A stretch of DNA of 37,621 nt from Hondaea fermentalgiana (lineage: Eukaryota > Sar > Bigyra > Thraustochytrida > Thraustochytriidae), in assembly GCA_014084085.1 (NCBI GenBank), contig NPFB01000040.1:550-38170 (forward strand), read 5' to 3'. Below are positions 1-8,707 of the stretch, in pieces (positions within the stretch are counted from its first letter, which is position 1; each line of letters starts with the position of its first letter). Made by a program: the position numbers and the translations under genes. The notes beneath the pieces are model-generated. The model saw only the letters and a list, made by a program, of their open reading frames with translations, had not been told where the DNA came from and made no database searches.

Positions 1-981
1 GCGCAATTGTACCGAGATGGCGATCAGAAAAAGGAGAACGATCGCAAGTACGACGCTCTTGTGCAGCGCAACCTGGACGAGCGACCCGAAATTACATTTG
101 ACACCACGTTTGCGAGCACGTTTGCCATGCAGACGGAGCAGCTGACGTTGCGCTGGTTTCGTTCGTACTGGCGGGATCCGGCGTACAATACGACCCGCTT
201 TGTGGTGGCCGTTATTGCGGCTCTCTACTTTGGTTTGGCATTTCTCATGCAAGGATCGAATCTCACGACTGTGCAGGACATCCAAGGCCTTGTCGGCTTG
301 CTCTTTATGGCCTCCGCCTTTTTGAGTTTCATGTCGCAGAATACGGTCTTGCCGACCGTACTCATTGAACGCGCTCCCTTTTACCGTGAGCGCGCAGCTT
401 CGTACTACGGTGTGGCGCCATTGGTCATCGCCACAACTGTGTCTGAGCTGCCGTACATTATCGCAGCTGGCCTCGTTTTTGTTTCAATTTTCTACTTCAT
501 TGCGGGTCTCTGGGCGAACGCGTCCGCGTTTTTCCTCTTCTGGGGGTTTTACACACTCTTCAATATGATCATCACCTTTTGGGGTCATTTCCTCGCCTCG
601 GCGCTGCCCAATGACCAGGTTGCAAATCTGGTGGCTGCAGTCGTCTTCTCCTGCTGGTGCTTTGCAGCAGGTCTTATGATCGCTATTTCCGATGTTCCGT
701 ACTTTTGGCAGTGGTTCACTTACATCAACCCGCTCCGTTACTCACTCAATGGGCTCGTGGTTTCCCAGCTGTCGTGCGAAGATCCATCTTCGGAGCTTGC
801 CGGAAACCCAGGTTGCAGTGTGCTCGAAACGGGCGAGACCGCCTGGGAGTACACCAAGGAACGCTTCGGCTACGCAGCCGACGACATTGGCTTCTGCCTC
901 GGCGCGTGCTTTGGTTTTGCTGTTGGCATCCGCATCCTCAACATTTTTTCCTACAAGTACATTTCGTACCTCAAGCGCTAA
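1..981 (+). CDS. PDR-type ABC transporter (ABCG family), C-terminal membrane half, 5' partial
   Basis: The frame is open from the first base, so the start and the nucleotide-binding domains lie outside the window. About 326 residues remain. They hold the last ABC2-type membrane domain: a stretch leading into LTLRWFRSYWRDPAYNTTR, which is the usual entry to the second membrane domain of full-size PDR transporters, then about six hydrophobic segments. The family signature ERAPFYRERAASYYGVAP lies between two of them, and YFWQWFTYINPLRYSLNG comes before the last large loop. That extracellular loop carries Cys residues, as is usual, and the protein ends with a TM and a short basic tail. Known role of the family: ATP-driven export of lipids or hydrophobic compounds at the plasma membrane. 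The exact substrate cannot be told. The stop is TAA at 979-981. Confidence 0.93.
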   Translation, partial: AQLYRDGDQKKENDRKYDALVQRNLDERPEITFDTTFASTFAMQTEQLTLRWFRSYWRDPAYNTTRFVVAVIAALYFGLAFLMQGSNLTTVQDIQGLVGLLFMASAFLSFMSQNTVLPTVLIERAPFYRERAASYYGVAPLVIATTVSELPYIIAAGLVFVSIFYFIAGLWANASAFFLFWGFYTLFNMIITFWGHFLASALPNDQVANLVAAVVFSCWCFAAGLMIAISDVPYFWQWFTYINPLRYSLNGLVVSQLSCEDPSSELAGNPGCSVLETGETAWEYTKERFGYAADDIGFCLGACFGFAVGIRILNIFSYKYISYLKR

Positions 982-1078
982 ACCGCAAAGCGGCAGCGTT
1001 GCCTCCAAAATTCATCACCTTCGTTAGGTTCTTAAAAACTAACACAGTATAGTATACGTATACACAACATTTGCTTTC

Positions 1079-1234
1079 ATGCTTTTTGCCTTGGCTGCAA
1101 CGATGACATTGATTTCGTTCGCCATGCTGTTCGATCGACAAGTATTCCTTGCGAACGATGTGGTGCGAGCGGCCATGGCGATGACCGTGATCATCCTTAC
1201 ATTTACCATGGCCTGGAGACTGCTGCGAGGCTAG
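1079..1234 (+). CDS. Small two-TM membrane protein, 51 aa, hypothetical
   Basis: An ATG-initiated ORF of 51 codons ends at TAG 1232-1234, between the ABC transporter and the coiled-coil gene. It has two hydrophobic helices of about 17-20 residues, MLFALAATMTLISFAMLF at the N-terminus and VVRAAMAMTVIILTFTMAW near the C-terminus. A short polar linker (DRQVFLANDV) joins them, and the tail is RLLRG. This hairpin plan, with a charged turn and a basic end, is typical of small subunits of ER or mitochondrial membrane complexes, but I do not recognise a family. It is not antisense to a known gene. An AT-rich leader with TATA-like runs (1048-1065) lies just upstream. It could instead be an exon of a larger gene. 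Expression evidence would settle this. Confidence 0.5.
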   Translation: MLFALAATMTLISFAMLFDRQVFLANDVVRAAMAMTVIILTFTMAWRLLRG

Positions 1235-1439
1235 CCCGATATTGACACTGACACCTGCTCCAGCTTCGCGTGCACGCAGCATTTTGCTTACCTGTTGCGT
1301 TGGCCTGTTGCTGCTACTGCTTGACAACTTTTTCTCTTCTGCGGCGACTGCGGACACTTGATGAGGAGAAGACCCCGACCAAAACATCTTCGACCCGCAC
1401 GACGTGTACGAGGACCGACAACGAGCGCAGCTGGGCGCC

Positions 1440-3674
1440 ATGCAGAACGGCGGAACGATGGACGCAGAGAAGAAGCTGCGCAGTGACAAGCTGCTGCTGC
1501 GGCGCGCTCTGCTCGCGGAGAAGGAGACCGTGGCGCAGCTGCAAAAGGAGGCGCAAGCCCGGGATGCCGAGCGAAGAGACCTGCTCCAGCGCGTGGATAC
1601 GCTGGCCGGAGAGAAGACGCGACTCGCGGCCGCCGTGGCGCAGCTCAAGCAGGAGATTGCAGCCGAGAGGCAGGCGGCCTCGGCCAATATCACCGGCGGC
1701 AGCATGTTCAACACCCTGCTCTCCTCGGCCGATGGATCGACCGTCGAGATCGACCGTCTCCGTGCACAGATCAAGCTCATGGAGGAGGAACTTGCCTCGC
1801 AGATCAAAAACACAGGCAAGGTCCATGACGAAATGCATCGTCAAAAGCGCGCTCACGAGTACGAGATCCAAAAGCTTCGTGCAGAAACAGCCAGGGCTCT
1901 CGACGACGCAGAGCAGGCGCGCGAGCGCATGGATGCTGCTGTTGCCAACCTCGACTTTGCACGCAGACAGGCCACAGAACTTCGCACGCAGCTTGATGCA
2001 AAGTCAGGACTCGCGGCAGAGCTCAGCCGCAAGCTCGAGGCCAAGGCAAGTGCTCTGCATCGTTTGGAGCGTCTTCGGGAGGAAGACCTCGACGCAATGC
2101 GAACTCACTTTGCTCTCAAAGTTCCCTTTGACGACACTTCGGATGACGATCTGACAAATCGCTTTGACCTGCGCTCAGCCTTGGTGGTGCGCAACCGCAT
2201 GCGCATCGAACGAACGACTGGATTCCGCGCGCGAATGCAAACCTCCTCCTCCATCGTTCTCAGCCTCTTGGCAGCGCTCAAGCAAGAAGGAGCCCCTGCA
2301 ACCGTGACAACCGCAGTTTCCAGCCTCTGCGCGCCCGTTCAGCGCGCTGTTGCCACGCTCGGCAATGGGTCACCGCTTCGTGCCAAAGATGTTCAAGAGC
2401 TCTGCGCAGCTTTGGCACGCGCAAGCGCGGCGTTGTCCTCCTCTGCTGCTCTCCAACAAACAAAGGTAGCCACGGTGCTGGCCAAACTTGAACGCCTTGC
2501 TCACAAGGCATCGAGTCTGCCGCAAGTTACAGAGGAGGAGAGCGTGCGTCTTCTCAGCGAGGCCGCCGCCATGCTCGCAGACAATGCGAGTCCTTATGAT
2601 TCCTCAAAAGAGACAAAGTCCCCGGCAGACATTCTCGTGCAGTCTGTGCGAGACGCTATTCATGGTGGAGCGGTGGTCGCGAGCGAGGCTGCGCAATTGT
2701 TGCAAGAACAGCTCGTACGCGCAAGAGCACTTGATCACCCTCCCAGGCACGTGTCGCAAGCCGCTTCATTCTGGGCATCCTTGCAAAATCGCAAACAGTC
2801 GGATGGTGCATTTGGCTCGCGTCGCGTTTCTGAAACAATGACGCAAAAGTGTGCCATGCAGAATGAGCGTTTGGCCAAGCTTGAGGCACAGTACCAGGCC
2901 GCTCGCACAGAGCTCACTAAAAAGGAAAAATTGCTCGAGCATTTTCGTGACGCAGGAGCCCAAATTCGACATGTGTCTCCAAATAGCACAACTCCAACTG
3001 ACGCTGATCCTTTTGAACAGACCGAGTCGACCAGAGATCAAACGGAGCAAATAGTGCCCGCTTCCCAGGACAAACCAAGCAAAACCTTCAATCCTGAGCA
3101 GCAACAAGGTTTGTACGAGATTGTCGTTGTCGATCAGGCATGTGGAGATCTTTCCACAAATCTGGGCGAGGTCATTGCGCAGCACCAGCTCGACGCGCAA
3201 GGAACCTGGGCGGAGACGACGCAAAAGACAATTCGGGATCTCGAGGAACAAGTCCATAAGGCTGACGCTAAAGCCACGGCGATTTACCAAAAGTACCTCG
3301 AAGCTGCAGAACAGGCCAAAGCTCTATCATCGGAGCGAGCTGCTCACAAGGCAACCCAGAAGCGATTTGCTGCCGAGCTCGGCGATGCACGACGCACGTG
3401 GGAAGACGAAATGCGTCACACCAAGTCAAGCTACGACGCTCAATTGCAGAATTTGACCTCAGAGATGATGCGTTTGCAAGACGTGGAGCAGGAGCAGGAG
3501 ATGGAAATCAATCGGTTCAAAGCGCAGCTTGTCGCCGCACAAAAGAAGAGTTTTGAAACGAACAGCTTCAATCCCTTTGCCAATGACGACACTCCTGATG
3601 CAGCTGGCAGTGTACACCGTGCGGACGATGCAGGCGCCGCCGACACCGCCGACGCCGCCGACGTTGACCTTTAA
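1440..3674 (+). CDS. Coiled-coil protein, hypothetical, 744 aa
   Basis: I start at the first in-frame ATG (1440, beginning MQNGGTMDAEKKLRSDK). The frame is open upstream back to a TGA at 1362 and encodes protein-like sequence (NIFDPHDVYEDRQRAQLG). An upstream exon spliced into about 1365-1400 is therefore possible. The protein is largely alpha-helical. Residues about 10-75 and 100-225 are heptad-rich coiled coil (KEAQARDAERRDLLQRVD; QIKLMEEELASQIKNTG). A middle globular helical part runs at about 260-390, and two more coiled-coil blocks lie at about 460-520 and 590-710. The C-terminus is acidic and Ala/Asp-rich, with an AD-repeat tail (DDAGAADTADAADVDL). There is no motor, kinase or membrane segment. 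A cytoskeletal or scaffold role is plausible but unproven. It lies on the same strand as the next gene, about 240 bp away. Confidence 0.8.
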   Translation: MQNGGTMDAEKKLRSDKLLLRRALLAEKETVAQLQKEAQARDAERRDLLQRVDTLAGEKTRLAAAVAQLKQEIAAERQAASANITGGSMFNTLLSSADGSTVEIDRLRAQIKLMEEELASQIKNTGKVHDEMHRQKRAHEYEIQKLRAETARALDDAEQARERMDAAVANLDFARRQATELRTQLDAKSGLAAELSRKLEAKASALHRLERLREEDLDAMRTHFALKVPFDDTSDDDLTNRFDLRSALVVRNRMRIERTTGFRARMQTSSSIVLSLLAALKQEGAPATVTTAVSSLCAPVQRAVATLGNGSPLRAKDVQELCAALARASAALSSSAALQQTKVATVLAKLERLAHKASSLPQVTEEESVRLLSEAAAMLADNASPYDSSKETKSPADILVQSVRDAIHGGAVVASEAAQLLQEQLVRARALDHPPRHVSQAASFWASLQNRKQSDGAFGSRRVSETMTQKCAMQNERLAKLEAQYQAARTELTKKEKLLEHFRDAGAQIRHVSPNSTTPTDADPFEQTESTRDQTEQIVPASQDKPSKTFNPEQQQGLYEIVVVDQACGDLSTNLGEVIAQHQLDAQGTWAETTQKTIRDLEEQVHKADAKATAIYQKYLEAAEQAKALSSERAAHKATQKRFAAELGDARRTWEDEMRHTKSSYDAQLQNLTSEMMRLQDVEQEQEMEINRFKAQLVAAQKKSFETNSFNPFANDDTPDAAGSVHRADDAGAADTADAADVDL

Positions 3675-3917
3675 AGTCTAGATAGCTTAGGGTCGAGCTA
3701 GCCAGACTGATGCGGACCAGAAAGCTTGAATCAAAGGGACACTTGGACTTTGTCCCCTTCAACGGTCCCTTTTCCCCGTGTGCGCGCGTGTGCGCGTGTG
3801 TGTCGAAAGAAAAGGTACTGACTGCTGCATAGCTCATCCTCATCGCTTGCGCGCCTTTTGTTGTTGTTGGCGCGTAAAGATATTCGGATGAGACGCGCTC
3901 GGAGCTGACTGACCACC

Positions 3918-5207
3918 ATGCTCGTCAAGTGCGTGGTGACATCTCTCGATGCGCCAGGGCTCACGGACCCATTTCTCTTGATCGAAACGCGGGACGGTAA
4001 TCAAGTTCAACCGCAAATTGGACGCCCTGTCTATTGCGAGGTCGATGCGCACCAAAGGGAACACTATTTGCGCGTTCGCGCCGAGGAACGCACGCAAATG
4101 ACGGCAAGCAAGGCGGCTCGCGGCAAGATCTATCTCAAAGGCTTGGAAATTGGCGGCGACGAGCGCAGCGAAAGCGTTGACCTTGTACGCGGCGTTAATC
4201 AGGTCCTCGGCAAGGCACAGATTGTCGTACGCGTCTGCCACGACCTCGATGATATGCAAATGAAAATCGAAATGATTACTCCCTTTCGCGCATCGGCTGC
4301 GAGAAAACAGCAACTTTCGCCCACGCGAGCGTTGCGTCTCGTTGGTTTCTTTTCGCGTACGCGCGCCGGGGACTATGAGGAAAAGCAAAAAACGCGCGCA
4401 TCGGGCATTGATCGAAAAGGCGGTGGATATTTGATTTCGCAGACTTTTACAATTCCTGGCGCCGAGCTCGGCAATGTCCTCGAAGTCTTTATCGAGGAAG
4501 TTCGCGAACTCCCGTTGGTTGGGCGTATCGAAATTCCAACACAACCCGAGGCTCTGCCTGCATCTGGCAGATACTTTTGCGTGGACGGAGCTCGAGCCAT
4601 TCGCTTTGAGGTGAGGCTCGCCTTTTCTTGGTCGCCCGCGTCTGCTCATCTTGATACGCAGGTCGTTACCGATAGACCCGCTCTTTTTGGAAACGTGGAT
4701 GCTTTGACGCTGCCACCGCCTGCTGCGCCTCTGACCAGCGAGGAGGCGAAGACCGACTGTAGCGAACGCCAAAGAACAGGAGCGGGCCCCACAGATGCCA
4801 ATATTTTGATTCCAGAGGATCATAACGAAAGTGATAGTGAGCGAATGCTGCGCAAACGTTTGGAACGCGAACAGAGACGCTCTCGATTTCTCACTTTGCA
4901 AATTGAGCGCAAGAACGAGACCATTTCAGCACTTGACGCTAGCCTTTATAAACTTCGCCAGGAAAATCGACAGCTGAAGAAGACTGTAAAGTATCTGCGA
5001 CCGCACTGGGAAAGTGTAGAGTACACAGCAGATGAGTATGACAATAACGCTCAGGCGCTTGTGCCGGACGCCAGGTTTTGCGACGACAATTCTTTTCCGG
5101 TGGCTGAAACGGAAAACTTGCCTTCTTCACGAATGGTGAGCTCCACCAAAGAGGCGCCGCGTCGCGAATCCATATCGCAATCTCGGAATTCCTGCTACAT
5201 CATGTAA
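3918..5207 (+). CDS. Coiled-coil protein with possible C2-like N-terminus and C-terminal CaaX box, 429 aa
   Basis: The ATG at 3918 sits in a good context (ccaccATG). Residues 1-125 are rich in beta strands (MLVKCVVTSLDAPGLTDPFL at the start) and could be a C2-like sandwich, but calcium-binding aspartates are not obvious. A second beta-rich stretch lies at about 175-245. Residues about 305-360 form a strongly charged coiled coil (RMLRKRLEREQRRSRFL through RQENRQLKKTVKYL). The last four residues before TAA are Cys-Tyr-Ile-Met (5193-5204). This is a legal CaaX prenylation box, with Met favouring farnesyltransferase. The product is therefore predicted to be a lipid-anchored peripheral membrane protein. 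No named family is recognised. It ends only 29 bp from the convergent B9D2 gene. Confidence 0.82.
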   Translation: MLVKCVVTSLDAPGLTDPFLLIETRDGNQVQPQIGRPVYCEVDAHQREHYLRVRAEERTQMTASKAARGKIYLKGLEIGGDERSESVDLVRGVNQVLGKAQIVVRVCHDLDDMQMKIEMITPFRASAARKQQLSPTRALRLVGFFSRTRAGDYEEKQKTRASGIDRKGGGYLISQTFTIPGAELGNVLEVFIEEVRELPLVGRIEIPTQPEALPASGRYFCVDGARAIRFEVRLAFSWSPASAHLDTQVVTDRPALFGNVDALTLPPPAAPLTSEEAKTDCSERQRTGAGPTDANILIPEDHNESDSERMLRKRLEREQRRSRFLTLQIERKNETISALDASLYKLRQENRQLKKTVKYLRPHWESVEYTADEYDNNAQALVPDARFCDDNSFPVAETENLPSSRMVSSTKEAPRRESISQSRNSCYIM

Positions 5208-5235
5208 TAATGTCAAGAGCTTCTTTCCATCTCCA

Positions 5236-5989
5236 TCAGGCGAGCGCACCCGGTGGGCTCTTGAACTCAACACCGCGATTGCGAAATCCACGCTGTAGAA
5301 CCTCGATGCGCAGATGCACGCTCCCAACAGACTCCGTGATAAGATCGAATCGATCTCCTGTTGTGTATGCCACGTCCGTATGGTCGAGATGCGAAGTGGT
5401 ATCAAAAAAGTAGTTGAAAATGCGTTCAGATAATGATCCCTGAGGTTTCCATATCACGCATTCCAACTCGTGCTCGCCAGGGCTTGTAGGTACATACGTC
5501 ACACCATAGCCAGCTATGTTTGCGTACATGATTCGAACGCGAGACGAGCGTGAGTTAGTTCTTCAAAGATGAAAGCATGGATGAGTGCAAGAAACAAAGG
5601 ATCAAGGAAACGTACCAAGCTCATTGCGACCGTATCTGTCTTCGTGCCAAACTTCGATGCAAAATTTTGGCCAACCGTCAAGCGTCGTGGTGGCAAAGTG
5701 CATGTCGAGAGGATGATTCCAGGCAACAAGGTCAGGCTGAAAGGCTTCTGCTTCACTCAATTGCGTTTGTCCCGCAAAGGTTCCATCGAGCTGCGTCCAC
5801 TTTTCATTCCCTGTTACGAACGAAAACTTGCCAAAGAGGTTCGTCTTCTCAAAGTCGGTAGCGCCTGCAATCTCTCCAATTACGTGGACTGAGCAGATCG
5901 TGCATGCGTCTCTCCGTTAGAAATGGCTTTCCATTACTCTTTGCTTCCTCGCCGCGTTCGAAAGACGAAAACCACCTACCTTCAGGCAT
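5236..5989 (-). CDS. B9D2: B9 domain-containing protein 2 (ciliary transition zone), three exons
   Basis: I assembled this from three minus-strand exons: 5989-5980 (ATG CCT GAA G), 5888-5616 and 5513-5236. The introns are 5979-5889 (91 bp, GTAGGT...CAG) and 5615-5514 (102 bp, GTACGT...TAG). The joined frame is 186 codons, close to the roughly 175 residues usual for B9D2. It starts MPEVHVIGEIAGATDF, matching the family start (M-x-E-x-HVIG-x-I). Other B9 hallmarks are LVAWNHPLDMHFATTTLDGW, WHEDRYGRNELAGYG, which spans the second splice, YVPTSPGEHELECVIW, and a C-terminal VHLRIEVLQRGFRNRGVEF. B9D2 works with B9D1 and MKS1 in the tectonic/MKS complex at the ciliary transition zone, gating membrane-protein entry. 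It is head-to-head with the methyltransferase gene. CC2D2A, of the same complex, is about 22 kb away. Confidence 0.93.
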
Positions 5990-6356
5990 TTTCGCGCGCA
6001 ATGCTTCGAATGCCTGAGACGCCGCGCGCGCGCGCTACACTTCGTCGTTCAACGTGGCGTTGCGGTCTGCAGCCTAGCCCAAAGTCTGCCCCACTTGGCG
6101 CTAGCCCAGCTTGGTGGTGCGTGCTCAAGAACGTATACATACTCTCGAAGGGCCCTCACTAACTAGGCTCAGCCATATGTCATGAGTAGGAGACTCAACG
6201 GCTCGCTGTGGCCCCAAAAATCGGGTTTTAAGGTTCCCAATAATTTTATTTTTTTTTCCATTGACGGGAGTGCACTGGTTAGTACTTTTGCAAACCGCCG
6301 GCGGGAGCAGCGGGATGGCGACGCGTGAGCAAACGTGAGTCTAGCTAGAGGTGACA

Positions 6357-7715
6357 ATGCAACTTGACGTACCGCGGACAAGGAGAAGGCAGAGAGGTCC
6401 TGCGTCTACGGAGGTCTCCTTGAACCGTCGAGCAAAGCGTGCCGCGCGAGGAGAGAAGGCAAACGAGAACGAAGTAGTTCATGGGCTCCCTTTCGAGAGC
6501 ACGGTCGACCCCGAGGTTGAGCAAGACGAGCTTGCGCCAAGACGTTCTTCATTGCGTAGAACACGAAGCAAAGCAGGCTCGCTTGCAACAACGGATGTAT
6601 TGCTCAAGAAGGGTCTCGGAGAAGTAGCGTCAGCATCCTCGAAGAGCTCGCTCTCGTCCCAGGATCTGTCGCAAGAGACTGCGACGATTGCGTCCGACGA
6701 GATCGCGGCGATATCCTCTGACACGTCGCAGAATACAGGCAACTTCCACGGCAGTGTTCGTTCGGGACCCAGCGTGCTGCTCCGAGAATTCAGTATGGTC
6801 AATCGTAAGGTCAGCTCTCTGCATGAACACGTGTCTCCAATCTATACGATGCGAGAGCGCGAAGCCTTTGGAATCAACGAGGAATACGGCGGTATCACTG
6901 GTACATTACGACCCAGCTGCTTTGAGCGGCTTGCTCGTTTTCTTCGTGGCGAGATCATCAAAGGTGCCCGTGTGTTTGTGGGTTCCGGATCTGCCGATGT
7001 GCCACCAGTTCTGAGCGCTGCGTATCAATTGGAAAAGACAAGCGTCTTTTGCGATATTGGATCAGGAACGGGCCGACCTGCTTTTTACTTTGCGTGCCTT
7101 CCAATTCGCGCAAGCGTGGGCTTTGATGTGGATCCAATGCAAGTGCTCAACAGTCTCCATGCTCAGCGACTTTTACATCGTGTCGAAGCCACATCAAGCT
7201 TGCAGCGCGCCCCAACTTGCTTCTTCCACGAGAACGTATTGACTCTCACATCGCTTGGGCCAACGACGCATGCGTTTGCTTTTCTTGGGTATCCCGCGAT
7301 CGTAAAGGCAACGACACTTCTTGTTGCCAAGTCAAGTGTTCGTGTCTTTATTCCCGTAGTGCTTCACTTTGGTGAACTTCGACATACAGGCATCCTGGAC
7401 CCAGATCCTGTCGACGATGTCGAAGACCCAATCGTGCTCTTACCAACCATGACCATGCCGGGTGGCTCGTCGTATTCCGGAATGGTGATCCCCCTAACGC
7501 CAACGCGGCGCCGACGGGTCCTTGAGCGTCTCGGCGACACGTCAACGTCCAGAACATCCGAGACCTGCGATTTTGCAAGCAAATTAGAAGGTGCTCTTGG
7601 TCGGCGTGGTGGGATGGAAAAATTGTCAGAGCAAACGTGGAAGAAATTGTCTGGTGACTCTGACGAACCGCGAAGCAGGCGTCGAGCAACGAGATCCTCT
7701 CGGCATATTTCATGA
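6357..7715 (+). CDS. Class I SAM-dependent methyltransferase, DOT1-like, 452 aa
   Basis: I take the ATG at 6357 as start; the upstream GTG at 6351 is not a eukaryotic start. Residues 1-160 are basic, then Ser/Thr-rich and probably disordered, with Arg/Lys clusters suggesting nuclear location. The catalytic part lies at about 170-370. EYGGITGTLRPSCFERL precedes the SAM-binding motif I VFCDIGSGTGRPAFYFA (about residue 230). This is followed by SVGFDVDPMQVLNSL, with the acidic residue that normally holds the SAM ribose. A tyrosine/glycine lead-in, then motif I with a D-x-GSGxG core, then an acidic post-I motif is the order seen in DOT1-type lysine methyltransferases. A different DOT1-fold enzyme remains possible and the substrate is unknown. 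The tail is again basic (SRRRATRSSRHIS). A short ORF opens at 6315 in the leader and overlaps a donor-like GTGAGT at 6335. Confidence 0.8.
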   Translation: MQLDVPRTRRRQRGPASTEVSLNRRAKRAARGEKANENEVVHGLPFESTVDPEVEQDELAPRRSSLRRTRSKAGSLATTDVLLKKGLGEVASASSKSSLSSQDLSQETATIASDEIAAISSDTSQNTGNFHGSVRSGPSVLLREFSMVNRKVSSLHEHVSPIYTMREREAFGINEEYGGITGTLRPSCFERLARFLRGEIIKGARVFVGSGSADVPPVLSAAYQLEKTSVFCDIGSGTGRPAFYFACLPIRASVGFDVDPMQVLNSLHAQRLLHRVEATSSLQRAPTCFFHENVLTLTSLGPTTHAFAFLGYPAIVKATTLLVAKSSVRVFIPVVLHFGELRHTGILDPDPVDDVEDPIVLLPTMTMPGGSSYSGMVIPLTPTRRRRVLERLGDTSTSRTSETCDFASKLEGALGRRGGMEKLSEQTWKKLSGDSDEPRSRRRATRSSRHIS

Positions 7716-7984
7716 ATGAAAGTTGAATGAAAACCAAGTCAGGGGGTTGATCCACGCATAGGAATAAGATCCTCTTGAAGTGAGTGCGTGATGAAAGGCC
7801 CGGAAACAATGCAATCGACTTTACACTTTCCAAAGCAAAAATAGGTCCCGAAACAGGCGCGAGTCTGATAGAATTTGACAATTGATTTGATTCTTATCCT
7901 ACATTCAACCTCTTTTTGGTGGGTGTCTCTCTTTTCAAAGACGAACTAAGAAAGAGAAAGAGAGAGAAGCAGCAAGAAAGCTTT
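7716..7984. other. Convergent intergenic spacer
   Basis: This is the 3' spacer between the methyltransferase (+) and the SPRY gene (-). I see no ORF with coding character. A purine-rich stretch (aagaaagagaaagagagagaag, about 7948-7970) is the only notable sequence. Confidence 0.6.
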
Positions 7985-8707
7985 CTAAATCACAGATCGT
8001 GCAGGAATGATGGCATGGAAGCGCTTGACGGAGCCAGCTGGCCGGTGACGGAAACTGTTTTCATCAAACCGCAATTTCAAGATAGTACCTTGCTCCACGG
8101 AAATGGCCGCGCGCAAATCGCCTCGCATGCCTCGTACAGAGGTGGACTCTTCAGGCAGCATTTCGCCATTCAAGCTGAATCTGAGCGTCCTCACATCTCG
8201 CTGGTCCAGATACACACCAATGGTATCCTTTGCCTGGACGTCAAATTTTGTCGACGGCAAGGCCCAGCTTGTCTGACCGTCGCCGAGCTGACGATTGAAG
8301 CGCGCAGAGCGATCCTTTTCGTGCGGACAGGGTTGTGCCACGCCGACGCAGAAACGACCGGGCGTGACGACCTCAATCTCCCAGTACGCCGATTCTTGGT
8401 CAACGTCAACATTGCCGAGCGCAGCACCATTTCCAGAAGCACAGTACCTGGAAACCTCGACGTTGTCGCCGTGCTGCGTGGTGTCAAGGACCACAGATTT
8501 CTGCACGGCGTGCATCTCGGTGCCCGCAGCTCCAGCGCCCGTCGTCGTGGCCCCTTCGCCCGACCCCCCGCGAACCCTGTCTACCGCCTCGAGCGCGTAC
8601 GAGAGCGCGAGGACCACCACGTCTCCGCACGAGTACGCTGCTCGCGACACCGCCAGGCCCGCGCGCGCGAGGCAGCCGTCGCCGGCGGTCTCGCCCATGT
8701 CGTCCAT
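7985..8707 (-). CDS. SPRY domain protein, SPRYD7-like, 240 aa
   Basis: A minus-strand ORF runs from ATG at 8707, with an in-frame TGA 24 bases upstream, to the stop at 7985. Residues about 65-235 are a SPRY/B30.2 domain. VVLDTTQHGDNVEVSRY matches the SPRYD7 opening (LDT-x-x-x-G-x-D-V). It is followed by SAYWEIEV, GRFCVGVAQP, DTIGVYLDQRD, the LRFSLNG strand and a final basic/aromatic segment. Gly-Val-Ala and the F-x-x-NG strand are diagnostic of SPRY folds. The first 60 residues are Ala/Gly-rich. SPRY domains are peptide-binding modules and the function of SPRYD7 itself is poorly known. The gene lies head-to-head with the RhoGEF gene across a very GC-rich spacer. An additional 5' exon inside that spacer cannot be excluded: a pyrimidine-rich acceptor-like CAG lies near 8940 on this strand. 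Confidence 0.82.
   Translation of the reverse strand: MDDMGETAGDGCLARAGLAVSRAAYSCGDVVVLALSYALEAVDRVRGGSGEGATTTGAGAAGTEMHAVQKSVVLDTTQHGDNVEVSRYCASGNGAALGNVDVDQESAYWEIEVVTPGRFCVGVAQPCPHEKDRSARFNRQLGDGQTSWALPSTKFDVQAKDTIGVYLDQRDVRTLRFSLNGEMLPEESTSVRGMRGDLRAAISVEQGTILKLRFDENSFRHRPAGSVKRFHAIIPARSVI

Noticed and set aside
971..1819. 282-codon minus-strand ORF, Ser/Arg/Ala-rich
   Set aside because: Antisense to the coiled-coil gene. Its composition is the mirror of Glu/Leu/Arg codons and its start region overlaps the two-TM ORF. No domain.
3840..4901. 353-codon minus-strand ORF
   Set aside because: Antisense shadow of the CaaX coiled-coil gene; no family features, while the plus strand has a good start and coiled coil.
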